NCBI GenBank assembly: GCA_947367795.1
Contig: CANBER010000005.1
Location: forward strand, 1-50,048
Direction of reading: 5' to 3'
DNA length: 50,048 nucleotides
From: an uncultured Candidatus Saccharibacteria bacterium
Lineage (GTDB): Bacteria; Patescibacteriota; Saccharimonadia; Saccharimonadales; Saccharimonadaceae
Of this stretch, positions 1 to 6,863 are shown piece by piece. Below the pieces are notes generated by a model that saw only the letters and a program-made list of their open reading frames with translations, did no database searches and was not told the origin of the DNA. Positions within the stretch are counted from its first letter, which is position 1; each line of letters starts with the position of its first letter. The translations under genes and the position numbers were made by a program.

Positions 1-60
1 TAATGGAAAGATAGGCCGTCTCGTGCCAAAACGAGAAGTAGTTTAGAAAGGAGTGATGAA

Positions 61-564
61 ATGGCGACTAGGAGTAGCTTTTTGTCTGGAAAAGGCAGTG
101 TGCGGATGTTTCATGAATTAAACCAACAAAAGGAGGGGCGCCCGCGGGGGTATTTTCGGTTTTTGCAGAATTATTGCTTTACGATTTATGCGGAGAGTAT
201 GCCTCAGGATGCGTCAGTAACGTTATTCTTGTATCCGGAAGATGTGAGTGGAGAGGTCTGCGTGGCAGATAAATTCGCGAGCATGGTGGTGAACATCGTC
301 GAAGGCAGCCGCATGGTGATCAATGAACAGGAAGGCCGGGAGTACGTCGAGGCGGTAATAGAGGACCTGAAAGGATTCAGATTTACCGGTGAGGCGGAAA
401 AAGTGTCTGTGCTTCCCTGCACTGGCGATATGATCGATCTAATGTATGAAAAACCGCTGCCACAGAGTGGACGTAGGGTGATCGAGGGACGGATCATGAG
501 CGCGATCGGACAGGATACTGGCTGGGTCTTCCGGGAATTTGTGACGGAAGAACGTTTTATGTGA
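61..564 (+). CDS. Hypothetical protein, 167 aa, soluble
   Basis: I do not recognise this family. The ATG is preceded by a strong ribosome binding site (AGAAAGGAG, about 8 nt upstream), which supports translation. The protein has no signal peptide or membrane segment. It is mixed alpha/beta in appearance with a Glu- and Val-rich centre and a few aromatic residues near the N terminus (RGYFRFLQNYCFTIYAES). The leader, visible from base 1, contains a small hairpin (TCTCGT/ACGAGA), and the window starts with TAATGG, which may be the end of a TATAATGG promoter. A strong terminator follows at 617. It has the same style (monocistronic, own promoter and terminator, small soluble product) as the orphan genes at 3360 and 32737, so a lineage-specific protein is likely. 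Confidence 0.7.
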   Translation: MATRSSFLSGKGSVRMFHELNQQKEGRPRGYFRFLQNYCFTIYAESMPQDASVTLFLYPEDVSGEVCVADKFASMVVNIVEGSRMVINEQEGREYVEAVIEDLKGFRFTGEAEKVSVLPCTGDMIDLMYEKPLPQSGRRVIEGRIMSAIGQDTGWVFREFVTEERFM

Positions 565-607
565 TGCTTTTTCGTCTAACCTCTGTTTCTGATAATGTGA
601 GGTGAAC

Positions 608-644
608 TCTCAAAAACTCCCGAGTGAAGGCTCGGGAGATTTTC
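608..644. terminator. Bidirectional rho-independent terminator between the 167-aa gene and rplK
   Basis: An 8-bp perfect stem, CTCCCGAG/CTCGGGAG, with a 6-nt loop sits at 617-638. The plus strand continues into ATTTTCG, and the minus strand continues into TTTTTGAGAG, so it can end both convergent transcripts. It also shows that rplK is not followed by rplA here. Confidence 0.85.
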
Positions 645-660
645 GTGGGTTTGACCGCGA

Positions 661-1086
661 TTAGTCTTCGACGACTACGCCCATAGAGCGGGCGGTGCCG
701 GCGATGACTTTGACGGCACCGTCGAGATCAATGGCGTTGAGCTGATCCATTTTGGTCTTGGCGATGTCTTCGAGATCGGCGCGGGAGATTTTGCCAACTT
801 TTTCGAGGTTAGGTTTGCCGCTTCCCTTGTCGATTTTGATTTTTTCGCGGATGAGATCATCAACGGGCTGACCGAGGCAGACCCAGTCAAAAGTACGATC
901 ATCGTAAACTTTGATGTGGACGATGACGTTTTTGCCCATGAATTCTTTGGTTTTTTCGTTGAATGGATTGATGAAATCCATCATATTTAGACCCCACTGA
1001 CCGAGAGTAGAGCCAACTGGAGGACCAGCCGTAGCCTTGCCACCAGGAATGCGCAACTTGAGGTTGCCGATAACTTGTTTGGCCAT
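661..1086 (-). CDS. rplK: Ribosomal protein uL11 (L11)
   Basis: This is the 50S stalk-base protein, which binds 23S rRNA at the GTPase-associated centre. The 141-residue length is typical. The N-terminal domain carries the family signature in the form PPVGSTLGQWGLNMMDF (family usual: PAVGPALGQQGVNIMEF), and the C-terminal RNA-binding domain ends in the usual GTARSMG motif. It has its own promoter (1156-1184) and a leader with two hairpins, and it is separated from secE-nusG by a 304-aa orphan gene. The usual downstream partner rplA is not adjacent; a terminator follows directly. Confidence 0.97.
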   Translation of the reverse strand: MAKQVIGNLKLRIPGGKATAGPPVGSTLGQWGLNMMDFINPFNEKTKEFMGKNVIVHIKVYDDRTFDWVCLGQPVDDLIREKIKIDKGSGKPNLEKVGKISRADLEDIAKTKMDQLNAIDLDGAVKVIAGTARSMGVVVED

Positions 1087-1184
1087 AATTTTCCTTTAAT
1101 TCTGGATGAAGCTTCCAGATACGATAATATATTATATATCGTGCGTAACACTATTATTGTAACATAGGTGAAGAATACTGTCTA
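1087..1184 (-). promoter_or_regulatory. rplK promoter and structured leader
   Basis: The promoter reads TAGACA (1179-1184), a 17-bp spacer and TACAAT (1156-1161). The leader that follows has two palindromes: an AT-rich ACGATA/TATCGT element at about 1122-1143 and TCTGGA-AGCTTCA-TCCAGA just before the start region. The SD AAAGGAAAATT precedes the ATG. The leader could serve autogenous control, but no known L11 or L1 binding motif was recognised. Confidence 0.65.
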
Positions 1185-1223
1185 GATGTTGACTTTGGGG
1201 GTAAGGTAAGCTGGTGGTCAGCT

Positions 1224-2138
1224 TTATTTCTTGCGACCGAAAAATTTACCGAAGAGACCCTTTTTGGCTTCTGGTTTACCGGAATTGGGCTGATGAGCTG
1301 AACCATCCAGCGCTTGATTAGTATTAAAATCAGGACGATAAACTCGCTCACGCTCGGCGGGGTCAAAATATTCGGCGTAAACTCCATCTGCAACATTTTG
1401 CGCGTACTCTTCTGGTGTTTCTCGATTTGGGGCAGTGAGGAGTTGTTGATTACGGGCTTCACGCTCAAGATTTTGCCAGGCTTCGTGATATTCTTGACGT
1501 TTACCGTAGAATTTTTGCTTGAAAACCTCGAGGTCTTCGGTGTAGGCGGTACGCTTGGCGGGCTGCTGAATGCTGTTGATTAAACTGGCTTCAAGAGATT
1601 GAAATTCGACGGGTGTAGGGTAGTTTTGGATGGCGGTGGCAAGGTCGGTCAGATCGACAGAGTCATAATTGTTGAAGCCTCGACCACTAGCTACAGCGAG
1701 GATGCGTTGTTCGTGGACTGAACTAAGCGCTTTTAGAGTTTTTTCTGCGTTTTCTTCTTTGCCAAACATTGGCGGCCTAATAGTCTGGAGGAGCTGGCTT
1801 TCGATGGCAGGGCTAAGTTGACCATTAATGAACCAATTGTAGAAATCTTGGCGATCTGCTTCGGTGGCGGAGTCGCTGACTTCGACGACTGACTTGCCGG
1901 TATGGAGTGCGTTGACGATTTTGGCACCTTGACGCTGGAGGCGCTCATAGAGCTTGTTGTGATCTTGCGGAAGTCGATTGGGACGCTTGGGGTCACGAGT
2001 GTTGAAAAAGATAGTTTGGGAGTCAGGATCCTCGGGTTGAGAATTCGCAGTAAATGGGACTTTGCTAAGGTCGTCCCAGTCGGAATTGGCGTTATGAGAT
2101 TGATGAGATGCGTTGGGATTAGAGAGGGTATTATTCAT
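1224..2138 (-). CDS. Hypothetical protein, 304 aa, Asn/Gln-rich, probably leaderless
   Basis: The family is not recognised. I chose the start at MNNTLSNPN (2138) rather than an upstream start because a TATAAT box lies exactly 6 bp before this ATG, so transcription should begin at the A of the start codon. The first 35 residues are low-complexity and rich in Asn, Ser and His. The middle is helical. The C terminus is basic with a GLFGKFFGRKK tail that might touch the membrane or nucleic acid. There is no signal peptide or transmembrane segment. It sits between rplK and the secE-nusG terminator, so it is probably not part of either ribosomal unit. Confidence 0.7.
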   Translation of the reverse strand: MNNTLSNPNASHQSHNANSDWDDLSKVPFTANSQPEDPDSQTIFFNTRDPKRPNRLPQDHNKLYERLQRQGAKIVNALHTGKSVVEVSDSATEADRQDFYNWFINGQLSPAIESQLLQTIRPPMFGKEENAEKTLKALSSVHEQRILAVASGRGFNNYDSVDLTDLATAIQNYPTPVEFQSLEASLINSIQQPAKRTAYTEDLEVFKQKFYGKRQEYHEAWQNLEREARNQQLLTAPNRETPEEYAQNVADGVYAEYFDPAERERVYRPDFNTNQALDGSAHQPNSGKPEAKKGLFGKFFGRKK

Positions 2139-2150
2139 ATGCTTATTATA
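2139..2150 (-). promoter_or_regulatory. Extended -10 promoter for a leaderless mRNA
   Basis: On the minus strand the sequence is TGCTATAATAAGCATATG. The TG and TATAAT (2145-2150) form an extended -10, and 6 bp separate it from the ATG at 2138. There is no Shine-Dalgarno sequence. The same TATAAT-N6/7-ATG spacing is seen before the VanZ gene and the YhhN-like gene. Confidence 0.75.
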
Positions 2151-2163
2151 GCAGGTTTGCAAA

Positions 2164-2198
2164 TATCAAAAAAGAGTTAGATTTAGACTAACTCTTTT
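2164..2198 (-). terminator. Terminator of the secE-nusG unit
   Basis: An 11-bp stem, AAAAGAGTTAG/CTAACTCTTTT, with a 7-nt loop is followed on the minus strand by further T residues. It lies just downstream of the nusG stop codon. Confidence 0.85.
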
Positions 2199-2213
2199 GA
2201 GATACTGCATGGT

Positions 2214-2759
2214 TTACAGCTGTTTCACTTGGAGGGCGTCGAGCTCGACGGGAGTTTCACGGCCGAACATGGAGACCATGACTTTGAGTTTGCCTTTTTG
2301 GGTGTCAATGTCAGAAACAGTGCCTTCGAAGCCCTTGAACGGCCCATCGATGATGGAGACGACCTCACCGACTGAATAATTGACGGAATATTTTGGGTCT
2401 TCTACGCCCATGCGTTTTTTGATTTTGTTGATTTCCTTTTCGGAAACTGGGGTGGGCTGGGTGCCATTGCCGATGAATCCGGTGACGCCAGGGGTATTTC
2501 TCACGATGTACCAAGTTTCGTCGGAAAGACTCATTTCGACGAGGACGTAACCTTGGAAAATTTTACGATCTACGACTTTGCGCTTGCCGTTTTTGATTTC
2601 GATGCGCTTTTCTTTAGGGACGATGGCGTCGAAGATTTTGCCCTGGAATTCGGGGCTATCGAGACGTTGTTTGATGCTTTCGGCGACTTTGTCTTCGTAG
2701 CCGCTGTAGGTACTGATGGTGTACCAAGCGCGGGTGTCGTCATAACGGTTTACTGCCAT
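2214..2759 (-). CDS. nusG: Transcription termination/antitermination factor NusG
   Basis: NusG binds the RNA polymerase clamp and influences pausing and Rho- or ribosome-linked elongation. The 181 residues comprise an N-terminal NGN domain (about 10-115; ARAWYTISTYSGYEDKV-like start and the NTPGVTGFIG signature) and a C-terminal KOW domain (about 128-178; GEVVSIIDGPFKGFEGTV). It lies 19 nt after secE in the conserved secE-nusG pair, with an SD (AAGGAGAAATT) before the ATG. It ends at its own terminator instead of running on to rplK-rplA. Confidence 0.97.
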   Translation of the reverse strand: MAVNRYDDTRAWYTISTYSGYEDKVAESIKQRLDSPEFQGKIFDAIVPKEKRIEIKNGKRKVVDRKIFQGYVLVEMSLSDETWYIVRNTPGVTGFIGNGTQPTPVSEKEINKIKKRMGVEDPKYSVNYSVGEVVSIIDGPFKGFEGTVSDIDTQKGKLKVMVSMFGRETPVELDALQVKQL

Positions 2760-2778
2760 AATTTCTCCTTATGTTAGA

Positions 2779-3246
2779 TTAATGTACCCCGAGTAAGAGG
2801 TTGAAAATAAATGTAAAGAAAGTATCGAGAAGGATGATGAAGCCAAGGAAGATAGCACAATAGATGAAGACGGCGAGGACGAGCTTCCAGGCGTTGGTAC
2901 GGTTGGGCCAGCGGACTTGGCGTAATTCCCTCCATGAGTCGCGCAAATAGCGACCGAATGCGACGAAAGGTCGAGCCAAGATGAAGACTTCTTTGAGGGG
3001 TTTTTCGGTGGTCTCGGTACCGGATTTTGGAGTCTTTTTAGACTGATTTTTTTGTGATTTGGGGGTAGGCTGGGGAGTTTCGGATTTGGCTGTAGTTGGT
3101 TGGGTTTTGGTGGCTTGAGCGTCGGTGGGGCTTTGGTTTTTTGCGTCAGTGGTAGATGGTTGGTCGGTAGTTTTGGTTTTAGTGGCCTCGGGAGAGCTCT
3201 GGGGGGCTTGGTCCTGAGGAGTTTTAGGATCTCGATCCTGTGACAT
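2779..3246 (-). CDS. secE: Preprotein translocase subunit SecE with long N-terminal extension
   Basis: SecE is the clamp subunit of the SecYEG translocon in the cytoplasmic membrane. The ATG at 3246 is preferred to an in-frame GTG two codons upstream because AGAAAGGAG lies 5 nt before it. Residues 1 to about 85 form a low-complexity, Thr/Pro/Gln/Lys-rich tail. The SecE core follows: the amphipathic helix with RYLRDSWRELRQVRWPNR and one C-terminal membrane helix. At 155 aa it is more than twice the size of a minimal SecE (about 60 aa); the extension is probably disordered and cytosolic. It is the first gene of the secE-nusG unit. Confidence 0.93.
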   Translation of the reverse strand: MSQDRDPKTPQDQAPQSSPEATKTKTTDQPSTTDAKNQSPTDAQATKTQPTTAKSETPQPTPKSQKNQSKKTPKSGTETTEKPLKEVFILARPFVAFGRYLRDSWRELRQVRWPNRTNAWKLVLAVFIYCAIFLGFIILLDTFFTFIFNLLLGVH

Positions 3247-3263
3247 GATCACTCCTTTCTAAC

Positions 3264-3300
3264 AAAAAAAGTCTGATACCAGACTGTCAATAGTATTGTA
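3264..3300 (-). promoter_or_regulatory. secE promoter with terminator-like hairpin at the transcript start
   Basis: An extended -10 box, TGTTACAAT (TACAAT at 3295-3300), is followed within about 10 bp by GTCTG-GTAT-CAGAC (3271-3284) and seven T residues (3264-3270), then the SD of secE. The hairpin would form at the very 5' end of the mRNA. It may be an attenuator, a 5' stabilising stem, or chance. Confidence 0.5.
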
Positions 3301-3324
3301 ACACGGTGGTCAAGATTTGGGAAG

Positions 3325-3354
3325 AGAGAAAATATGGCGCCCAGAATGGGCGCC
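3325..3354 (-). terminator. Terminator downstream of the 214-aa orphan gene
   Basis: A GC-rich perfect stem, GGCGCCCA/TGGGCGCC, with a 3-nt loop (3336-3354) lies just after the stop codon and is followed by ATATTTTCTC on the minus strand. Confidence 0.85.
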
Positions 3355-3359
3355 TGAAA

Positions 3360-4004
3360 TCAGATGATGGTCATGAGGCGATGACTGATCTGGAGAGGGA
3401 TAAAGTGACGGTAATCTTCGCTGATGAACCCTCCCCGGTGCTGGATGTGAAACTCAATCTGTGGAACCGAGAGTGACAGGCTGAGCTCAATGGTAGGATT
3501 GAACCTAAGATCGAGGATGGACAGAGGTGGCTGGTTCAGGTATTGCTTGAGCAACTCAAAACGGTCGCAGGAGTAGACTGCTGTCTCGTAGGGTAGTGAC
3601 GGGGCAGATTGAGTGTTCTCGCATCCCAGGTCAATTTCTTCGTAAGTGACTCCGAATTTATCAAAGAGGACTCGCAGAGAGGACTTGCCGATGCGCTGCA
3701 CAAGGGCATGACAGATGTAGGTGTTGATATCTGTCACTGCGTCGCTCAGTAGGAGACGAATCGGCCGGTTTTGCTTGAGGAAGATAACTGCTGACGGCTT
3801 GGGCGCGATCTTGAGGCGATTGTCGCTGAACCTGATCCGAGTATTACAGTGTCGAGCGACAATGTAATGATCATATGGTAGGCCGCTGGCAGTGGCACCA
3901 CTTGCAAAGGCCTGGTCAAATTCGTCGAAAGAGTTGCCTTCACTCGTGGTCCAGAGGTCGATGGTGTGAATCATGAAGAGTTTCTGAATTAAATTATTGG
4001 TCAT
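3360..4004 (-). CDS. Hypothetical protein, 214 aa, soluble
   Basis: The family is not recognised. The reading frame extends further upstream, but the start at MTNNLIQKLF (4004) is chosen because AAAGGA lies about 8 nt before it and the strong promoter at 4108-4136 would make much of the upstream frame untranslated leader. The protein has no signal peptide or membrane helix and no recognisable catalytic motif. It contains scattered His and Cys residues (HYIVARHCNTRIRF; LGCENTQ) and ends in HRLMTII. It is monocistronic, with its own promoter, a roughly 97-nt leader and a GC-rich terminator. Confidence 0.65.
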   Translation of the reverse strand: MTNNLIQKLFMIHTIDLWTTSEGNSFDEFDQAFASGATASGLPYDHYIVARHCNTRIRFSDNRLKIAPKPSAVIFLKQNRPIRLLLSDAVTDINTYICHALVQRIGKSSLRVLFDKFGVTYEEIDLGCENTQSAPSLPYETAVYSCDRFELLKQYLNQPPLSILDLRFNPTIELSLSLSVPQIEFHIQHRGGFISEDYRHFIPLQISHRLMTII

Positions 4005-4107
4005 GCTAACCATCCTTTCAAGGTGCAAAAGTAGGGTGTTGATGATTCCATAAAGCTCTAGCTTAGTGAGCTGAGGATTTTGAGAAATAAAAACACCCCC
4101 TATTTCC

Positions 4108-4136
4108 ATTATATCACACTTGAACGAAAAAGTCAA
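4108..4136 (-). promoter_or_regulatory. Strong sigma-70-type promoter
   Basis: TTGACT (4131-4136), a 17-bp spacer ending in TGTGA, and TATAAT (4108-4113) followed by GG. This is the clearest copy of the promoter form seen repeatedly in the window (TGTGATATAATGG). It drives the 214-aa orphan gene. Confidence 0.85.
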
Positions 4137-4169
4137 TAGTTTTATGGTGTCGGGGTGGAATTTAAGGGG

Positions 4170-4904
4170 TCAGAGATGCTGACGATGGTGTTCGGCGAAG
4201 CTCGCTTCGGTGATGTGTTGATCGCGAATGATGGCGTCGGGGTTGATGCGACTTTGCTCTAGGAGCTCGTGGAGAGATTTGAGATCGGACCCAGAGAGGA
4301 AATTTTGATTGGTCAGCTGGTGGAGTAGTGTGCGAAGATGAGCTTGAGTGCAGATGTGGCAATGGTCGGGGAGATGATCAACGACTTTAAGGGTGGCGGA
4401 TCGTCCAAAAACAATGATGGAATAGAGAGGGAGATGTGAAAAATCTGTCAGAAGATTCTGAATGGTAGTGAGATGGAGAGAGTTTTGGAGGACGGGATTG
4501 TAAAATTGATGTTTTTCACGTCCAAAATTCAGGACTTCGGTCCAGGAACGGCGTTCACAATCACCATAAATCCAGCCGTTGTAATCTTTGGATTCGAAAA
4601 TATAGAGGCCACTAGGGTGGAGGGCTAGGCAGTCGATTTGGGTGAGGGCGGCGGTGGAGGCGACGGTGCTAGCGAGTTGATTTGAATGATGTAGTCGTTT
4701 GGCTGGGTTTGAGTAGGCTGGTTGGTTTGGTTCATCCTGATTGTTGGGCTGGTCGGGTTTGGGAAAATAGCAGTCGGGGAGGATATATTCGGGGGTGAAG
4801 AATTTTTCTAAGGTAAAAATGAGGCGGTGTTCTCCGGGGGTGAGATGGAGAGGATAAGGTGAGGTGACGTGCGTACCTTTGACGCGGTATGCTTGGTCAG
4901 GCAT
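4170..4904 (-). CDS. NERD-domain (nuclease-related) protein
   Basis: NERD domains are distant relatives of restriction-endonuclease-like folds found in DNA-processing or signalling proteins. The core motif is visible at about residues 85-145: TQIDCLALHPSGLYIFESKD, then YNGWIYGDCERRSWTEVL and KHQFYNPVLQN, matching the family pattern of an acidic residue, the E-x-K pair (ESK) and a W[IT].G element. The C terminus (about 150-244) has the usual IIVFGRSATLKV strand and a helical tail. The length of 244 aa fits stand-alone NERD proteins. The linker at 50-80 is Pro/Asn/Gln-rich. The true substrate is unknown. Confidence 0.8.
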   Translation of the reverse strand: MPDQAYRVKGTHVTSPYPLHLTPGEHRLIFTLEKFFTPEYILPDCYFPKPDQPNNQDEPNQPAYSNPAKRLHHSNQLASTVASTAALTQIDCLALHPSGLYIFESKDYNGWIYGDCERRSWTEVLNFGREKHQFYNPVLQNSLHLTTIQNLLTDFSHLPLYSIIVFGRSATLKVVDHLPDHCHICTQAHLRTLLHQLTNQNFLSGSDLKSLHELLEQSRINPDAIIRDQHITEASFAEHHRQHL

Positions 4905-5042
4905 GGATGTATTTGCTGTATAGGTTAGTTTTAGTTTTGATGTGGTAGAACACGGTTCTAAAAATTAAAATTTGTGTTTTGAGCGGATATATGTGGGTAG
5001 TGATGGGTCAATTTCTGCTTACAAGAAATTGTAGGAAGAAAT

Positions 5043-5117
5043 TGGCTGGGGATGAGGGATTCGAACCCCCGAATGCCGGGACCAGAACCCGGTGCCTTAC
5101 CACTTGGCGAATCCCCA
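5043..5117 (-). tRNA. tRNA-Gln (anticodon CUG)
   Basis: The full cloverleaf can be folded: acceptor TGGGGAT/ATCCCCA, anticodon stem CCGGG/CCCGG with loop TTCTGGT (anticodon CTG, reading CAG), a T arm with GGTTCGAATCC, discriminator G and an encoded CCA. The U1-A72 pair and GGGG start are typical of bacterial tRNA-Gln. Confidence 0.95.
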
Positions 5118-5202
5118 AGCTGTTGCCATTATAGCACAATAGTTTGAGAAAAGCTAGAGCGTTTGGGCGATTCTTTGGTTTGGATTGTTGAGAGACCTTT
5201 TA

Positions 5203-5426
5203 TCCTTCGTCCGTAGTGGAGATGTGATGTTGCTGTCAGGCGCCTTTAGAGATGCTGGGCAGTATGGTGACTTTTGGTCTGTAACGGTGCAAAATTTCTT
5301 GTCCAACACTAGTGCGAATGCCTACTATTTGATATTTAGTGCTGGAGGATTGGACCCGTCGCATGAACCGAGTGCGCGTTGGTATGGTTACCCCATCCGC
5401 TGCCTAGCCTATTAGTTTATATATAG
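5203..5426 (+). pseudogene. FISUMP-like variable cassette 1 (orphan C-terminal domain fragment)
   Basis: A 224-bp unit begins with TCCTTCGTCCGTAGTGG, encodes 70 codons from SFVRSG to PIRCLAY and a TAG stop, and continues 11 bp past the stop (TTTATATATAG). The pattern (FVRSG, W-S, AYYL-F, DPS, RW-G-PIRCLAY) matches the C-terminal end of the Fibrobacter succinogenes major paralogous (FISUMP/TIGR02145) surface domain. There is no N-terminal part, signal peptide or ATG; a TTG-started frame from 5185 is unlikely to be a gene. It is the most divergent of three equal-length copies in the window (others at 5589 and 43593), differing also at silent sites in the middle while both ends are identical. 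It is read as a silent cassette. Confidence 0.75.
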
Positions 5427-5624
5427 CTATAGTAGGCTTAGTTCCTCTTCTCTTCGATCGAGGTGGCGCTCTCAAAATCGAATCCCTCGCTATGCTCGGG
5501 CCGTGATTTTGACCTGCGTCAGCCTTAGGCGACGGCCTGACGCGACGCGGACCGAGAAAAGCCTTAACCTTACTTACATAATCCATCACTATATATAAAC
5601 TAATAGGCTAGGCAGCGGATGGGG
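5391..5624. repeat. 36-bp perfect inverted repeat flanking a 162-bp structured segment
   Basis: The conserved 3' ends of cassettes 1 (5391-5426) and 2 (5589-5624) face each other and are identical over 36 bp, from CCCCATCCGC to TTTATATATAG. The segment between them (5427-5588) has no gene but contains its own complementary pairs (TCAAAATC/GATTTTGA and GCGTCAG/CTGACGC). Homologous recombination between the arms could invert it, and the transcript would fold into a very long hairpin. Confidence 0.8.
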
Positions 5625-5812
5625 AAACCGTCCCAACGATTGTCCGGGCCGTCCGACGGGTGGACGCCAGACGCACCGAAGCCGAGGTAGTACGCGGTAG
5701 CAGAAGTAACAGAGGCGAACGCCACGGAAATTGAGCTCCAACCGTAACCAGAGATGCCGAAGGCCCTCAGAGAACCGTAGTACAGATGGACGTACCCACT
5801 ACGGACGAAGGA
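5589..5812 (-). pseudogene. FISUMP-like variable cassette 2 (orphan C-terminal domain fragment)
   Basis: This is a 224-bp unit on the minus strand with the same ends as cassette 1. The 70 codons run SFVRSGYVHLYYGSLRAFGI, then SGYGWSSISV, ATAYYLGF, HPSDGPDNRW and GFPIRCLAY-stop. It shares GYGWSSISV, PSxGPDxRW and most silent sites with cassette 3 at 43593, but many first and second codon positions differ. No start codon or N-terminal domain lies upstream. The sequence before it is an AT-rich gap leading to the divergent racemase-like gene. It is likely a silent donor or variable repeat for a full-length surface protein encoded elsewhere. Confidence 0.75.
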
Positions 5813-5906
5813 ATTTTATGTGGAGTATTTAAATTTGGTTTAAATGTCGCTGTTTCATAAGCGGTTGATTGACGAAAAAGTTTTAAACTGGAGTGAAGGA
5901 GCAAAA

Positions 5907-6854
5907 ATGTTGAAAGTTGTAGTATATGGTTATGGTTGGGGTGGAGAATTGGTAGCAAATTATTTAGAGGCGGAGCTGGGGATTGTGGAGGTGGTGCGAG
6001 TGGTTGATTGGCTTGGGGATCATAATCAAATGGATACGGCGGAAATGATGCAACGTCTAGAAAAGGATTTGTGCAAGTATTTAAACGTGGTGGATGTGAT
6101 TGTGCTTGGTGATTATCGATTGTTGCAGATTGCTGGAGCGTTATGTAGGAAGTATCCTGGTCAAAAATTCGTGACCATGGGTGTGAGTTATGCGAAGATT
6201 TTGCGGACGAGAAATTATCCGGCGAATGTTGTGCTACTAGCCGATGATTTGGAGAAGAATGAGGACGTGAGAGATAATTTGCGCAGAGAGTTGGAGCATT
6301 CGACTTTAGTGATACCGGACTGTAGTGGTTGGGAGGAATTGATTAATCAAGATATGATGACGCCAGAGATATTAAGAACGGAATTGGCATGGGACTTTGT
6401 GGTGCAATTGCCTGGGGCAGGGAGAAGAAGGGGGCGTAGAATGTTTGAGGCTCCGCGAAAAGTGACAATGAAGGAACAAATGGAGAGTGAGAAGGCGCAA
6501 AATACGAAGCTGCCGCAGGAAACTTTGTTACCAGAAGATAGTACGACGGATAGACAAAGGATTGCACAGGCGATTCAGAGGCTGAATTTGGCGCAAAAAG
6601 AAGTTGCAGTAACGGAAAAAGAGACGACAGATGAATCTAGAAAACTGGTGGTAGAGTTGCAGCGTCGACGCGAGGTCTCGTATATAAAGCCGGATGTAGT
6701 ACTGATCTTGAATACGAGTTTTTGGGAGATAGAAGGGATGTTGGAAGAGGTGTTTGGTTGGGAAGTGAGGGTAGTGGATTTTCGGGAAAAGCTACTGCGG
6801 GATACTTGTGCTGCATTAAAACTTAGAGGTGTAGACGGGAGACGCCCGAAGTGA
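5907..6854 (+). CDS. Glutamate-racemase-like protein lacking the catalytic cysteines
   Basis: The overall pattern resembles MurI (Asp/Glu racemase superfamily). The N terminus VVVYGYGWGGELVANYLEAE corresponds to the family's FDSGxGGLTV start, DVIVLGDYRLLQIAG corresponds to the D-xx-VIACNTA segment, and PDVVLILNTSFWEIEGMLEE corresponds to the D-xx-VLGCTHYP segment. Both catalytic Cys positions appear replaced, so racemase activity is unlikely. A charged insert of about 90 residues (210-295, Lys/Glu/Gln-rich) separates the two halves. The start at 5907 is chosen for its SD (GAAGGAG, 6 nt before ATG); upstream in-frame ATGs lack one. The length of 315 aa slightly exceeds MurI (about 265). The gene faces the LCP gene convergently. 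The family assignment is by eye and moderate. Confidence 0.5.
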   Translation: MLKVVVYGYGWGGELVANYLEAELGIVEVVRVVDWLGDHNQMDTAEMMQRLEKDLCKYLNVVDVIVLGDYRLLQIAGALCRKYPGQKFVTMGVSYAKILRTRNYPANVVLLADDLEKNEDVRDNLRRELEHSTLVIPDCSGWEELINQDMMTPEILRTELAWDFVVQLPGAGRRRGRRMFEAPRKVTMKEQMESEKAQNTKLPQETLLPEDSTTDRQRIAQAIQRLNLAQKEVAVTEKETTDESRKLVVELQRRREVSYIKPDVVLILNTSFWEIEGMLEEVFGWEVRVVDFREKLLRDTCAALKLRGVDGRRPK

Positions 6855-6863
6855 AGCGCTCGA

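Noticed and set aside
5185-5415. 76-aa gene starting with TTG
   Set aside because: No SD. The frame is explained by the repeat cassette, whose homology starts at 5203, after the presumed start.
5203-5812. Complete diversity-generating retroelement
   Set aside because: No reverse transcriptase or adenine-rich template repeat is present in the window; only variable-repeat-like units are seen.
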